Positions 43,709 through 52,729 of a stretch of DNA of 64,000 nucleotides are shown here, piece by piece. How positions within the stretch are numbered: position 1 is the stretch's first letter; each line of letters starts with the position of its first letter. The stretch is from Paenibacillus phytohabitans (GTDB lineage Bacteria; Bacillota; Bacilli; Paenibacillales; Paenibacillaceae). The translations under genes and the position numbers were made by a program. The stretch lies in the NCBI RefSeq assembly GCF_013141775.1, contig NZ_WHOB01000059.1, positions 1-64,000 of the forward strand, read 5' to 3'. The notes beneath the pieces were generated by a model, which was given only the letters and a program-made list of their open reading frames with translations, did no database searches and was not told the origin of the DNA.

Positions 43709-45349
43709 TCATAGACTCTGCTCCCTGTAGGCGCTGGGGGTAATTCCGGTTATTTTCTTGAACAGCTTACTGAAATGGCTGGGATCGCTGTAGCCGACCG
43801 CATAACAGATTTCGTAGAATTTGTTCTGCGGGTCTCTAAGCAGCTTCTTCGCCTGCTCGATTCTGACCTTGGTCAGATACTCGAACAGCGTTTCGCCCGT
43901 TTCCTGCTTGAACAGCAGCCGGACATAGGTCGGACTGAGATAGACGCCTGCCGCAATATCCGCCACTGCCAGATTCTCCGGGTACCGTTCTCCAATCAGC
44001 TGACGGACCCGTTCTATCACTTCGCTTGTCTTGCCGCTGCGCTTCATCCCGACGAAATCACAGACCTCAAGCAAATAGGCTTCTGTATATCCCAGCAGAT
44101 CCTGCATCGTCTCCTGGCGCGCAACCTGTTTCCAGGCGGCCGTCTCGCGCTTTTCCCATTCCTCCGTCATCCCGCCAAGCTCCAGCAGCACCTGGCCGGA
44201 CTGCAGAATCAGATGCAGACTGACATTCTGCGCATACCGCGCCCCTTGTCCCCGGTTCTGCCCAAGCAGACTGAAGATGTCACCAAGCTCCGTCTGCAGA
44301 CGTCCGCGGTCTCCGGATTTCAGGGCAGACCACACCCGCTCCCCCCACTCCGGCTCGTACCGGTAACGCAGATTCTCACCGCGCTCTCCGGACACGATAT
44401 TGTCCATGGTCAGAATCCGGTTCTTGCCCAGATACCACTTCTGGTCAGCTGCATCCCTCGCCTGTTTGTAGGAGGACGGGATCTCCGGCAAGTGCTCAAC
44501 CCCCTCGCCGACACCGATGGTTACACTGAGCTTCAGCCATTGCCGCAGATTGCTGCGGATTGATTCTGCCAGCACCAGCAGGTCATTCTCTGGAAATTCG
44601 CTGAACTCCTGCGCCTGCAATTGTCCGGCCAGCAGAATCCCGACGTACTCTCCCGGCTCCTTCTCGAAGGTCACACCGCGCATCTGCTTGTCAATCAGCT
44701 CCTGGATGATATTCAGCACCGTATAGGACAGCAGCTGTCTGTCCTGCTCGCTGCGGGTGTCCAGCACCTGCGGCACATCATCGAGCAGAATGACCATGAG
44801 GATGTAGCTGTCTGCTGCGAGCTGCTGCAAGCCCAGAAATTCCAGCTTGTCCTGAATATGCGCGGTATGAACACCATCGCTGATTACGGACAGCAGGAAC
44901 TTCTCGCGCAGCAGCGGCATGCTCTGCGTCAGCTTCACCTGCATCTCCTTGATCCGCTTGCGCTCCTGCGTCTCCGCATCCAGCGCAGCAGTCACCTTGC
45001 CCATCACCACCGACAGCTCCTTGCGGCTAACCGGCTTAAAAATATAGTCCGCCGCATGCATCTGCAGCGCGGACTTAAGGTATCCGGCATCGTTGTGGCC
45101 GCTGATGAAGACGATCTTGGCCTCCGGCAGCAGCGCCCGGACCTCAGCCGCCATGCGGATGCCGTCCATGGACGGCATCTGGACATCCGTCAGTACGATA
45201 TCCGGCTTCAGCTCACGGATCAGCGCCAGCCCCGTGTCCCCGTCATCTGCGGTTCCAACCAGCTCAATCCCCTGTGCCGCCCAGTCCACATAGGTCCGCA
45301 GCCCGTTCACCACCGACGGCTCATCATCCACAATCACCAGTCTTTTCAT
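43709..45349 (-). CDS. YesN-like response regulator with AraC output domain
   Basis: A 546-residue regulator. The receiver has the DDE acidic pair and phospho-acceptor Asp55 (VLTDVQMPSMDG). The C-terminal AraC HTH shows IAAGVYLSPTYVRLLFKQE and ICYAVGYSDPSHFSKLFKKI. The open frame extends to 45556, but ATG 45349, with AAGGA close upstream, gives the normal receiver start. It is the first gene of the third ABC operon and likely activates the permease/binding-protein genes. Confidence 0.9.
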   Translation of the reverse strand: MKRLVIVDDEPSVVNGLRTYVDWAAQGIELVGTADDGDTGLALIRELKPDIVLTDVQMPSMDGIRMAAEVRALLPEAKIVFISGHNDAGYLKSALQMHAADYIFKPVSRKELSVVMGKVTAALDAETQERKRIKEMQVKLTQSMPLLREKFLLSVISDGVHTAHIQDKLEFLGLQQLAADSYILMVILLDDVPQVLDTRSEQDRQLLSYTVLNIIQELIDKQMRGVTFEKEPGEYVGILLAGQLQAQEFSEFPENDLLVLAESIRSNLRQWLKLSVTIGVGEGVEHLPEIPSSYKQARDAADQKWYLGKNRILTMDNIVSGERGENLRYRYEPEWGERVWSALKSGDRGRLQTELGDIFSLLGQNRGQGARYAQNVSLHLILQSGQVLLELGGMTEEWEKRETAAWKQVARQETMQDLLGYTEAYLLEVCDFVGMKRSGKTSEVIERVRQLIGERYPENLAVADIAAGVYLSPTYVRLLFKQETGETLFEYLTKVRIEQAKKLLRDPQNKFYEICYAVGYSDPSHFSKLFKKITGITPSAYREQSL

Positions 45350-45854
45350 TTCCTTGTCCCCTTCAATAGTGAATCTGTCCAGGTTAGACGGAGTTTGACA
45401 ATATAATGGTGCATATGGAGAGTAAATGGTTTTTACTGGATTGAATAACCTGCTGACCTGAATTTCTACATCCAAGGTGCATCTCCTGCAAGAAAGCAAT
45501 AAATAAGGGGCCGATGATGCAAGTAGACCGCGAATAACAGCACATAGGCAGCACAAACAGCCGTTCCACCCGGACTCAGATTCCGTTATTTCGGGAAAAA
45601 CAGCTGTTTTGCCGGCTTCGCGGACTGAGATTCCGCTATGCTCTGAATGATGGGTCTAATTCTGGTGTTCTAAGCTGAATAGGCGATTCTCAGTCCACTT
45701 CATCTCTAAATTTGCAGATGCCTGCAAAATAAGGTCCCTACAGTCCGTCACGGTTGGATGGGAGCAAACAGCATCTCAACTCTACATCACCAATCGCAAC
45801 TCCCCTCCCCCGATCAGCGCCTCCACTCCACAGCATATAGCATCAAGCCCCCCG
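45350..45854. other. Intergenic region with short family III repeats
   Basis: No gene is seen. It carries two copies of a 19-base motif, CGGACTSAGATTCCGYTAT, at 45571-45589 and 45621-45639, exactly 50 bases apart. A rough reverse match (TCTCAGTCC) lies at about 45685. The same core appears at about 54730. Confidence 0.5.
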
Positions 45855-46617
45855 CTACCCTTCTTCACTCACCGTGTAAGCCAGGCAGGCAAGGGCTTCC
45901 GCCTGCTTGAAGCCTTCCCCAATATACAAAGCCTGCGCCCGTTCGTTCTCTGCATTCACACACAGGACGGTGCGCGCATACGACTGTTCTGCCGCGAACC
46001 GGAGTGCTGCCCGCAGTAGAATTCTGCCGAGTCCTCTCCCCTGAGCCTCCGGCAATACTGCCAGCGGCCCGATACTCATGGCAGGCTCATCCTCATACTC
46101 ATCGGCGCAGCCGCGTACAATTCCCACGGGTTTTCCGTTATGGTACAGTATCAATAAGCCGCCTTCTATATAGTCGGCTCCGCTGATCATCTGCTTCACC
46201 ATCGCTGGTGTGGCCGGCGTCTCGTTGCCCTGCAGCTTAGCGAAACCGGCATTTCGCACTTCACACCAGACGGCTTCATCCGTTCCGGCGCGGAAGGGAA
46301 TGAGCTCGTAACCGGCGGGCAGGCTGACCTCAGGAATGTGCGGCTCCTCTCTTACGAGGACATAGGTATACCGCTCCACCGCAAACCGCACGGCTGCCAA
46401 CGCCTCCATCGCCGCAGTATTTACCGCGGGAACAAACAGATTCAGCTTATCCATTCCGGCAGCATGGGGCAGAATCGCCTCTAGCAGATCCTGGTATACC
46501 TTCACATCTGGGGTGTCCGCATGAAGGATTCTGAATCTGGCCTTGCGCCCGGTGCTTCCGGCAAAAATTCAAAAACGCCTCCACTCTGCTATGTTCGAGT
46601 GCTTCAGCTTTCATCAT
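45855..46617 (-). pseudogene. GNAT N-acetyltransferase gene damaged by an internal deletion/frameshift
   Basis: The C-terminal 216 residues (open from GTG 46505) hold a complete GNAT domain with the acetyl-CoA motif LPEAQGRGLGRILLRAAL and CVNAENERAQALYIGEGF. GTG 46505 has no ribosome binding site. A proper start does exist upstream: ATG 46617 after AAAGGA, encoding MMKAEALEHSRVEAFLNF. That frame is shifted by one base from the downstream frame, where a segment reading RKARFRILHADTPD continues into the ORF. The 5' part therefore appears to have lost a piece, perhaps 40-50 codons judging from remembered relatives. A short internal start might still express the acetyltransferase domain. Confidence 0.65.
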
Positions 46618-46694
46618 TCTCATCCTTTCCCTTTCAGCAATTCCTTTTCTAAAATAACAAAATATTGATTTCGCGCAAAGGATAAAATAACACT

Positions 46695-47381
46695 ATGAAA
46701 CATTCACTGATTGCAGCCATTACTAAAAGCCCGCTCCGCACTTCGTTATACCACTTCACCCGGGCCCGGAATTTGCCCGCCATGGCTGCACTTGACGCAT
46801 TATTCGCCCCAGCCGTATTAAGTCCAGATCATGCAGCCGGAGCACGCAGAACTACAGCCCTCCAGATTGAATACGCCGGTCAGCCGGTTGTCCTGAATTC
46901 CCATCTGCGCATCACACCTGAAGCGATGGACCCGGACACAACCCCTGAAGAATTCCGTCTCTGCCTTGACCGACATGTGTTCTTATGGCCGACCTGGCGG
47001 GATTGCCTGGCGATGGCGGCGATGTATTCCCGTAGAGAGCCCGGTGAAGTTTTTGCCATCCTGAAATTCGATGCCAGCGAGCTGCTCACCGGACAGTTTG
47101 ATCAGATCAGGCTATCCAAATATGATTCCGGCAGCTCGCCCAGATTCCCGCACCGGATGTCCTACCGCAAAAGCTGCGGGATGCTGCTGCCCCTTACAGA
47201 GTTCATGTCAGCAACCGGGCAGGCGATACCCACCAAACCATCGGAGATCAAGGAAGTGCTGGTCGAAGGACAAATATCCCCGCTCAGCCGGTATTTGCAA
47301 ACGGTTTATTGTTCGGAGCCGCAGCTGGTTCCTGATAGCTGGCAGCCTGTATGTCAACCGCTGACTCTGACGGCACATTAA
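46695..47381 (+). CDS. Hypothetical protein with ART-like N terminus
   Basis: A 228-residue soluble protein of unknown function. SLYHFTRARNLPAMAALDALF near the start resembles the YHxTxxxNL entry motif of DarT-like and related ADP-ribosyltransferase folds. Other conserved-looking blocks are DRHVFLWPTWRDCLAMAAMY and EIKEVLVEG. I cannot confirm the catalytic Glu by eye. It is a single gene between the damaged GNAT gene and the PadR operon. Confidence 0.5.
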   Translation: MKHSLIAAITKSPLRTSLYHFTRARNLPAMAALDALFAPAVLSPDHAAGARRTTALQIEYAGQPVVLNSHLRITPEAMDPDTTPEEFRLCLDRHVFLWPTWRDCLAMAAMYSRREPGEVFAILKFDASELLTGQFDQIRLSKYDSGSSPRFPHRMSYRKSCGMLLPLTEFMSATGQAIPTKPSEIKEVLVEGQISPLSRYLQTVYCSEPQLVPDSWQPVCQPLTLTAH

Positions 47382-47400
47382 TTGCCCTAACCTTGAAACT

Positions 47401-47435
47401 TATGTCGCATCGTGATATAGTCACGTTATGACATA
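47401..47435 (+). promoter_or_regulatory. Nested palindrome, probable PadR operator
   Basis: TATGTC (47401-47406) pairs with GACATA (47430-47435) and, inside it, CGTGA (47411-47415) pairs with TCACG (47421-47425). The unpaired gcat/ttat and tatag are short. A further GACATAgTCACG-related half follows. It lies 38 bases before the PadR start, and the outer ATGT...ACAT arms agree with PadR operators. Confidence 0.6.
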
Positions 47436-47472
47436 GTCACGGCAAGACATATTATATTGAAGGCCATGAGTT

Positions 47473-47838
47473 ATGCACAATGAACTGGCGAAGCAGGTGA
47501 ATGTGTTGTCCACAATGGATAAAGTGCTGAAAAAGTACGTGCCGATGACAGAGACGGCCTTCTATATTCTGTTGTCCCTAACCATACCCCGCCACGGATA
47601 TGGAATCATCAAGCATGTGGATGAGCTGTCTGAGGGACGGCTTAGACTGGGTTCCGGTACGGTATATGGAACTTTGACGAAGATGAACAAGGATGGTCTG
47701 ATTGTTATATTCGCTGATGAAGAGAGAAAAACGGTATACGAGGTTTCAGATCTGGGGAAAGCACTAATGCGCGCAGAAATCAGCAGATTAAAGGAACTTC
47801 ACCGCAATGCCATTACCAGTGAGGAGGAATTTGTATGA
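47473..47838 (+). CDS. PadR-family transcriptional regulator
   Basis: A 121-residue winged-helix regulator. TAFYILLSLTIPRHGYGIIKHVDE and GSGTVYGTLTKMNKDGLI are the characteristic recognition-helix and wing regions, and a C-terminal helix provides dimerisation. It overlaps the next gene by four bases (ATGA), an arrangement repeatedly seen for PadR/DUF2812 pairs. A nested palindrome just upstream suggests autorepression. Confidence 0.9.
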   Translation: MHNELAKQVNVLSTMDKVLKKYVPMTETAFYILLSLTIPRHGYGIIKHVDELSEGRLRLGSGTVYGTLTKMNKDGLIVIFADEERKTVYEVSDLGKALMRAEISRLKELHRNAITSEEEFV

Positions 47839-48983
47839 AAAGGGTATTTCGGCCCTTCTGGAGCTACGACCTGCCCAAGTCAGAAGCCTGGCTGGCCGAT
47901 ATGGCTAGTCAGGGTTGGGTGCTGATGGAGTGGAATCTGCTACTCCGGCGGTTCACCTTCCGGCAAGATCAACCGGCACAACGTTCCTATCAGATCGGTT
48001 ATGCTCCATCCTCGCAGCCTTCCATGTCTTCTTCTCTTGCCGCTCAAGGCTGGAGCAAGCACCTGCAGCAAGGCAAGTGGAGCGTCTACGAGAATGATCA
48101 GCAGCCGTCACAGATTAAGGCTTACCCTTCCCGCAAGGATGTCTTGAGGCGAAACCGCAAGATCTCATATCTTTTTATGGGAATACTTCTTTATTTGCTG
48201 CTCATTGCAATGATTCCGCTGATTGCTCTAGGCTTTTCCTTGACCCAGGATGCTCCACTTCAGGTACAGCCAAGCCCTATGTGGGCAGTAACCTGGGCCG
48301 CAGCAGCCTTGGCTGTGATCCTGCTCGTACTTGCAATCTATTCGATTATTAAGCTCCGGGCGGCCAGCAAGGGGTTACTCTTGAATCATGAGGACTTCAA
48401 GAAGTCACACGAACCGCAGAAGCCAGCGGGTGTTACGATGACGAAGTTGAAGTTAGGCTGGATGTACGCTCCTGACCGGCTGGAGGAATGGCTGGAGAAT
48501 AAGGAACGGCTGGGCTGGAATCTGTATAAAGTCGGCCCGGGAGGCACCCTGTTCCATTTCAGCCAAGGCAGTCCACGTATCATGAAGTATCACGCCGACT
48601 ATCAGGTCATTGGCGATGAAGAATATTTCGAGCTGCACCGGCAGGCAGGCTGGAATAAAGTCTATAGCTCGTCCTCTTCTCTGCAGAAATGGACCCTCTG
48701 GAGCCGGGAGGAGCTGGACCGTGCTGAACAACCGGAGATCTACAGTGACCCGTACCACCGCTTGAAGCACGCCCGTAAAATTGCCATCAGCTATACAGCA
48801 TTGTTTCTTCCGGTGATTCTGCTCTACAGCCTGAATGTGACGGCATTTATTGACGGCATGCTGCAAGACGGAATCACCGCTTCCCGGGCATGGAATACTT
48901 CACTTATGTTCCTCAGTATCCTTCTCTTCGGCTCATTCGCAGGCAGAACCTGGCTGTATTACCGGCGGCTTAAGAAGCTGTAG
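47835..48983 (+). CDS. DUF2812-domain membrane protein
   Basis: A 382-residue protein. Two related cytosolic repeats (about 5-95, LPKSEAWLADMASQGWVLMEW, and about 205-300, PDRLEEWLENKERLGWNLYKV) match DUF2812. Two pairs of membrane helices lie at about 115-180 and 315-375. The function is unknown. Partners of PadR regulators of this type often respond to membrane or antibiotic stress. The gene is translationally coupled to the PadR gene. Confidence 0.85.
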   Translation: MKRVFRPFWSYDLPKSEAWLADMASQGWVLMEWNLLLRRFTFRQDQPAQRSYQIGYAPSSQPSMSSSLAAQGWSKHLQQGKWSVYENDQQPSQIKAYPSRKDVLRRNRKISYLFMGILLYLLLIAMIPLIALGFSLTQDAPLQVQPSPMWAVTWAAAALAVILLVLAIYSIIKLRAASKGLLLNHEDFKKSHEPQKPAGVTMTKLKLGWMYAPDRLEEWLENKERLGWNLYKVGPGGTLFHFSQGSPRIMKYHADYQVIGDEEYFELHRQAGWNKVYSSSSSLQKWTLWSREELDRAEQPEIYSDPYHRLKHARKIAISYTALFLPVILLYSLNVTAFIDGMLQDGITASRAWNTSLMFLSILLFGSFAGRTWLYYRRLKKL

Positions 48984-49000
48984 GTATTGCACCGCAACAA

Positions 49001-49055
49001 AAGGCGTATACCGGAAGTCATACTCCAAACGGAGCAGGCTTCAAGGATACGCCTT
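49001..49055. terminator. Convergent terminator-like hairpin
   Basis: AAGGCGTAT (49001-49009) pairs with ATACGCCTT (49047-49055), with smaller pairs inside, between the DUF2812 and GntR genes that face each other. Confidence 0.55.
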
Positions 49056-49075
49056 AAACATATGCTTACCATATT

Positions 49076-49744
49076 TCAGAAAAATTGCGGGTATTGCTTG
49101 GACATCACCTGTACCCGTTCCAGCAATGTATTGGAATGCTCCATCACAATCTTGCGCATTCCCTCCACATCACGCTTGCGGGTGGCCGCTACCATCTTCA
49201 CATGTTTATCAATATCGGATTGCTGCACGCCCTCCATCTTGCCATAGAGCAGACGGATACGGTTATAGTGCGAGGCTACCTCTTCAATCGTAAACCAGGA
49301 TAGCTCTTCCCCGGCCGTCTGAAAGATCAGCTGGTGGAAACGATTGTCCTTGAAGTAAAATTCCCGGAAATATTTCTTGTCCATATATTTCTTCTGTTTG
49401 TTAATCAGTTCCTGCATCGTATCTGCTACAAGCTCACTGCACTTGCGGATGAATTCATCGATCACGGCAGATTCAAGCGATGTGCGGATGAACCATTCCT
49501 CACGGACCCGCTGCAGATCAATTTTTGAGACTACTGTTTTGCGCTGAGGATATATTTCCACCAGTCCAGACTGTTGAAGGCGGACTACTGCTTCCCGTAC
49601 CGGTGTCCGGCTTACGCCATAGCGTTCAGAGAGCTTCTGCACACTGACATCCATTCCCGGCTCCAACGTCATATTCATGATGTCTTCTCTTATTTTATTG
49701 TAAGTTACATCATTTAGTGAATTACTGTTATTAATAATCTTCAA
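49076..49744 (-). CDS. GntR-family transcriptional regulator (FCD type)
   Basis: A 222-residue regulator. The winged HTH (VTYNKIREDIMNMTLEPG, VSVQKLSERYGVSRTPVREAVVRLQQSGLVEI) is followed by a helical ligand-binding domain of FadR/FCD type. It starts at a TTG and overlaps the preceding gene by 14 bases, so it is the last gene of the HyuA operon. It probably represses the promoter near 54.1 kb, where repeated TTAACATGTTAG-like boxes lie. Confidence 0.87.
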   Translation of the reverse strand: MKIINNSNSLNDVTYNKIREDIMNMTLEPGMDVSVQKLSERYGVSRTPVREAVVRLQQSGLVEIYPQRKTVVSKIDLQRVREEWFIRTSLESAVIDEFIRKCSELVADTMQELINKQKKYMDKKYFREFYFKDNRFHQLIFQTAGEELSWFTIEEVASHYNRIRLLYGKMEGVQQSDIDKHVKMVAATRKRDVEGMRKIVMEHSNTLLERVQVMSKQYPQFF

Positions 49745-50453
49745 CGGGTTCCCTACACCTTCCTGAACTCACTCCTAGTACATCACGATATATTTTCTCC
49801 GCACTGGCAGCATCATAGCTGTAATACAACAGAACATCCAGAATAAACGGCGCGTAGCTGAGTCTATTCAGTTCCTGTGTAAAGGCCATGGCTCCCACTT
49901 CACTCAAGGTGCGTATTGTAGAATAATTCTTGAACCCAAGCAGGTTCCATAGCAGAATCTTCTCAGTCCGGGTGTAGATTTCATGTGCAAACTGGTCTTC
50001 TACAAAATGAAAAATTTCGTGTCCAAGGATAGTATTCATTATACCAGCTTGCTGAAAAAGTTCAACTAGCGCCGGCTCTTCCTCCTGGACCAGCTCCGCC
50101 GCTCTGCGCACGGGCTCCTCCATAATTTCGATTGTGTACGGCGGGGTATAGCAGGCAAAAAGCACACGTTTCCCTGTCATAAGCGCACTTTGAAATTCTA
50201 GCTTCAGCTTCAATTTGTCCGCGATCACGCGGACATCACGGGTTCCGTATTCACGGATGATCCGCTGTGCATAGGCTTTACCGCAGGCTGTAGCTTTGGC
50301 AATCATCTCTGTCTTGGTTTCAGGCAGAATGCGCCGGTTCAGAATGTCCCTGGAAAAAGCGTACAGCCCCCAAGCCTCATCCTCTACCTGCAGCAAATCA
50401 CGCATCATTACACCCAGCTTCATCTGCACCTGCATGCTGCCCCCATTCTTCAT
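49731..50453 (-). CDS. HExxH metallopeptidase-like protein (M78/ImmA-like), operon partner of HyuA
   Basis: A 240-residue soluble protein of unknown role. It carries GHEIFHFVE, a zinc-binding HExxH, and about 35 residues later SEVGAMAFTQELN, which resembles the third-ligand ExxAxxFxxxL helix of M78 (ImmA/IrrE-like) peptidases. There is no signal peptide. Several close start codons are possible (50453, 50435, 50423) and the ribosome binding site does not settle the choice. It is sandwiched between hydantoinase/oxoprolinase and GntR genes, so it may act on the same substrate or tune the regulator. Confidence 0.65.
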   Translation of the reverse strand: MKNGGSMQVQMKLGVMMRDLLQVEDEAWGLYAFSRDILNRRILPETKTEMIAKATACGKAYAQRIIREYGTRDVRVIADKLKLKLEFQSALMTGKRVLFACYTPPYTIEIMEEPVRRAAELVQEEEPALVELFQQAGIMNTILGHEIFHFVEDQFAHEIYTRTEKILLWNLLGFKNYSTIRTLSEVGAMAFTQELNRLSYAPFILDVLLYYSYDAASAEKIYRDVLGVSSGRCREPVEDY

Positions 50454-50495
50454 TCCTTCATTAATATGGCTATGAATAACTTCAATAGATTAGCG

Positions 50496-52628
50496 TTAGC
50501 TCTGCTTGACATTGGCAGCGACAACGATAACCTCCGTATCCGGCTCAAACGTGGAAATTTCGATATCCATCAGCAGCTCCAGCTGTTCGAAATCGGAAGC
50601 GGTAAAGTCCATCACCCGGGCACCGATACACAGATAGAAGTCCGGCCGGGCGATCAGTTCAGTCTGGTAGACGGCCATAGCCTCCCAGAGCTTTTTGACG
50701 GCATTCAGGTAATCTCCGGCAGTTGTCTTGAGGGCCATTGCCCGGCCTCGTTGCACCTTAATGAACCCTTTGGTGTCCAGAATGCGGACTGCACCCGCTT
50801 CACCGGCCTTCTCAACCTTTTCGCCGAAAATACTGACATACCTCGTTTTCTCAAGCAGCTGTGTCCGGTCGATGGAAATACGCATATCCTTCGCGGCCAG
50901 CTCGCGGAGCTCCGCTTCATCACATTCCTTCAGCAGCTCGGTCGTCTTCACTTCCGTGGAACCCGTAGCAATCGCGGTAACCTTGGACGTCTGCGGATCG
51001 ATATCGATATGGATCTCGATGCTTTCCGGAGTGGCTCCGCTCTGAATCGCCTTGTTCATCGCTTCCATTTTGAGTGCGGCAATCACTTCTTTGGAAGGTG
51101 ACGGAATGATCCGCTCTACCACGTCCCGCACCATGGACAGGGCAACACCAATGGACGAGATTACCTCAGCATTCTCAGGGATGCTGTATTTCAGGCCCAT
51201 TTTCTCAGAGAAATAGACAATGAGCGAAGCGGCTCCCCCGCCAACTCCGACCAGAGAGATCTGGTCTTTCTCCAGTTTATATTTCTCGGCCAGCGACAGA
51301 ATGATCGGTTCGATCTTCGCATACGCTTTTTCCATAATCTGCTTGGCAATATCTTCTACCGTCGTTCCGCAATAATCAGCCAGCGCCTGCATCGCCCGTC
51401 TGGCAGCTTCCACATTCCCGTAGGAGAAATGCTCCGGCTTCACAAGGCCCAGCACGTTCGCAGCACAGGAATTCGTGATCGTCACACGCTCCCCGTTCTC
51501 CAGACGGATGGCGACATAATCTGCCGGATCACCCGGTTTGGGCGAGAAAAATTCCACCTTGGCACCCTTAATCTTGTCCGGATCGGTAAATACCGAATAA
51601 TCCAGGCCGCCGATATGTGCCGATCTCGGTCCGACATCCACCACTCCGCTTTTGTTCGCCCGGATCATTGAACCGCCCGCGACACCGAGGACGCGCACAT
51701 CCAGTGAATTGACATAGGTCGGATGACCGCCGACGATGGAATAATCAATGGCCGGACGGCCGTTTTTGATAACCCCGATATTGGTTGTGGTTCCACCTAC
51801 CTCGAAATACACACCGTTAGAGGCTCTCAGATACATCAAAGACCCCATGACTGAGGCCGCCGGACCCGACAGCATCGTAAGCACAGGACGTTTCTTCATT
51901 TCGCTGATTTCCATAACCCCGCCGTCGCCTCTCATGATCATCAGAGGTACATGGACGCCGGCTTCCCTTACAGACTGTTCGGTTGAATTGGCGGTATCCA
52001 GCATCTTGGGCAGAATGCTTGCATTGATTGCTGCTGTTCTAGTTCTGCGGGTGAGCCCGTACAATTTGGTGATATCGGACGCCATGGTGGTCGGGATGCC
52101 TTTTTTCTCCGCTTCTATATATACAAGCTCTTCAGGTCTGCCATTATCTACGCCAAAAGCCATGGAAGGCACAATCACCTGTGCTCCCTGACGCTTAAGA
52201 TCATCGATGACCTGCAGCACGGAGGCTTCGGACATTTTCTTAATATTAATGAAGCTATTGTAGATTTTGATCTCTTTGCTGTTGCCCAGATCGATGTTCT
52301 GCAGTTTGGTCTGACGTTTGGCCAGCCACCCTTCAAGGCCGCCCTTAGCCATGCCAATGATGCCAACCTGTGCGATATCGCCTTCAATCAGCGCATTGGT
52401 TGCCTGCGTTGTGCTGTGTGCAACGAAGACTACATCTTCCGGCTTGATGTTATTTTCTTTCAGACAATTCTGAAAACATTTCACAACACCGGCGGCTACA
52501 CCTCTCGCATGATCATGCGTAGTCTTGACGGACGATTTCCCGATAATTTCATGTGTTTCGTTGTCGATGGCAACTGCTTTTGTATGTGTTCCGCCGACGT
52601 CGATCCCCATTCTAACCATTTTACCCAT
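50496..52628 (-). CDS. Hydantoinase/oxoprolinase family protein (HyuA-like, ATP-dependent)
   Basis: A 710-residue cytosolic protein. The N-terminal domain starts GIDVGGTHTKAVAID (a sugar-kinase-like phosphate loop) and FVAHSTTQATNALIEG. The central domain contains GPAASVMGSLMYLRASNGVYFEVGGT-type signatures. It is full length for the HyuA / acetone-carboxylase-beta family. Such proteins normally work with a HyuB subunit, but none is encoded here. ATP-dependent opening of a cyclic amide or carboxylation of a ketone-like compound is possible. Confidence 0.88.
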   Translation of the reverse strand: MGKMVRMGIDVGGTHTKAVAIDNETHEIIGKSSVKTTHDHARGVAAGVVKCFQNCLKENNIKPEDVVFVAHSTTQATNALIEGDIAQVGIIGMAKGGLEGWLAKRQTKLQNIDLGNSKEIKIYNSFINIKKMSEASVLQVIDDLKRQGAQVIVPSMAFGVDNGRPEELVYIEAEKKGIPTTMASDITKLYGLTRRTRTAAINASILPKMLDTANSTEQSVREAGVHVPLMIMRGDGGVMEISEMKKRPVLTMLSGPAASVMGSLMYLRASNGVYFEVGGTTTNIGVIKNGRPAIDYSIVGGHPTYVNSLDVRVLGVAGGSMIRANKSGVVDVGPRSAHIGGLDYSVFTDPDKIKGAKVEFFSPKPGDPADYVAIRLENGERVTITNSCAANVLGLVKPEHFSYGNVEAARRAMQALADYCGTTVEDIAKQIMEKAYAKIEPIILSLAEKYKLEKDQISLVGVGGGAASLIVYFSEKMGLKYSIPENAEVISSIGVALSMVRDVVERIIPSPSKEVIAALKMEAMNKAIQSGATPESIEIHIDIDPQTSKVTAIATGSTEVKTTELLKECDEAELRELAAKDMRISIDRTQLLEKTRYVSIFGEKVEKAGEAGAVRILDTKGFIKVQRGRAMALKTTAGDYLNAVKKLWEAMAVYQTELIARPDFYLCIGARVMDFTASDFEQLELLMDIEISTFEPDTEVIVVAANVKQS

Positions 52629-52729
52629 ATGATTTCTCCGTTTCTCTTCATTAAATTGTACTGAAGGTTGAATAACCGGCTCCTGACGGACAGGGACGCA
52701 GCAGCCGGTTCATTTGGACATAAGCGGTG

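Noticed and set aside
43709..45556. Cys-rich N-terminal extension of the response regulator
   Set aside because: The 69 extra residues have no homology-like features; the receiver starts normally at ATG 45349 behind AAGGA.
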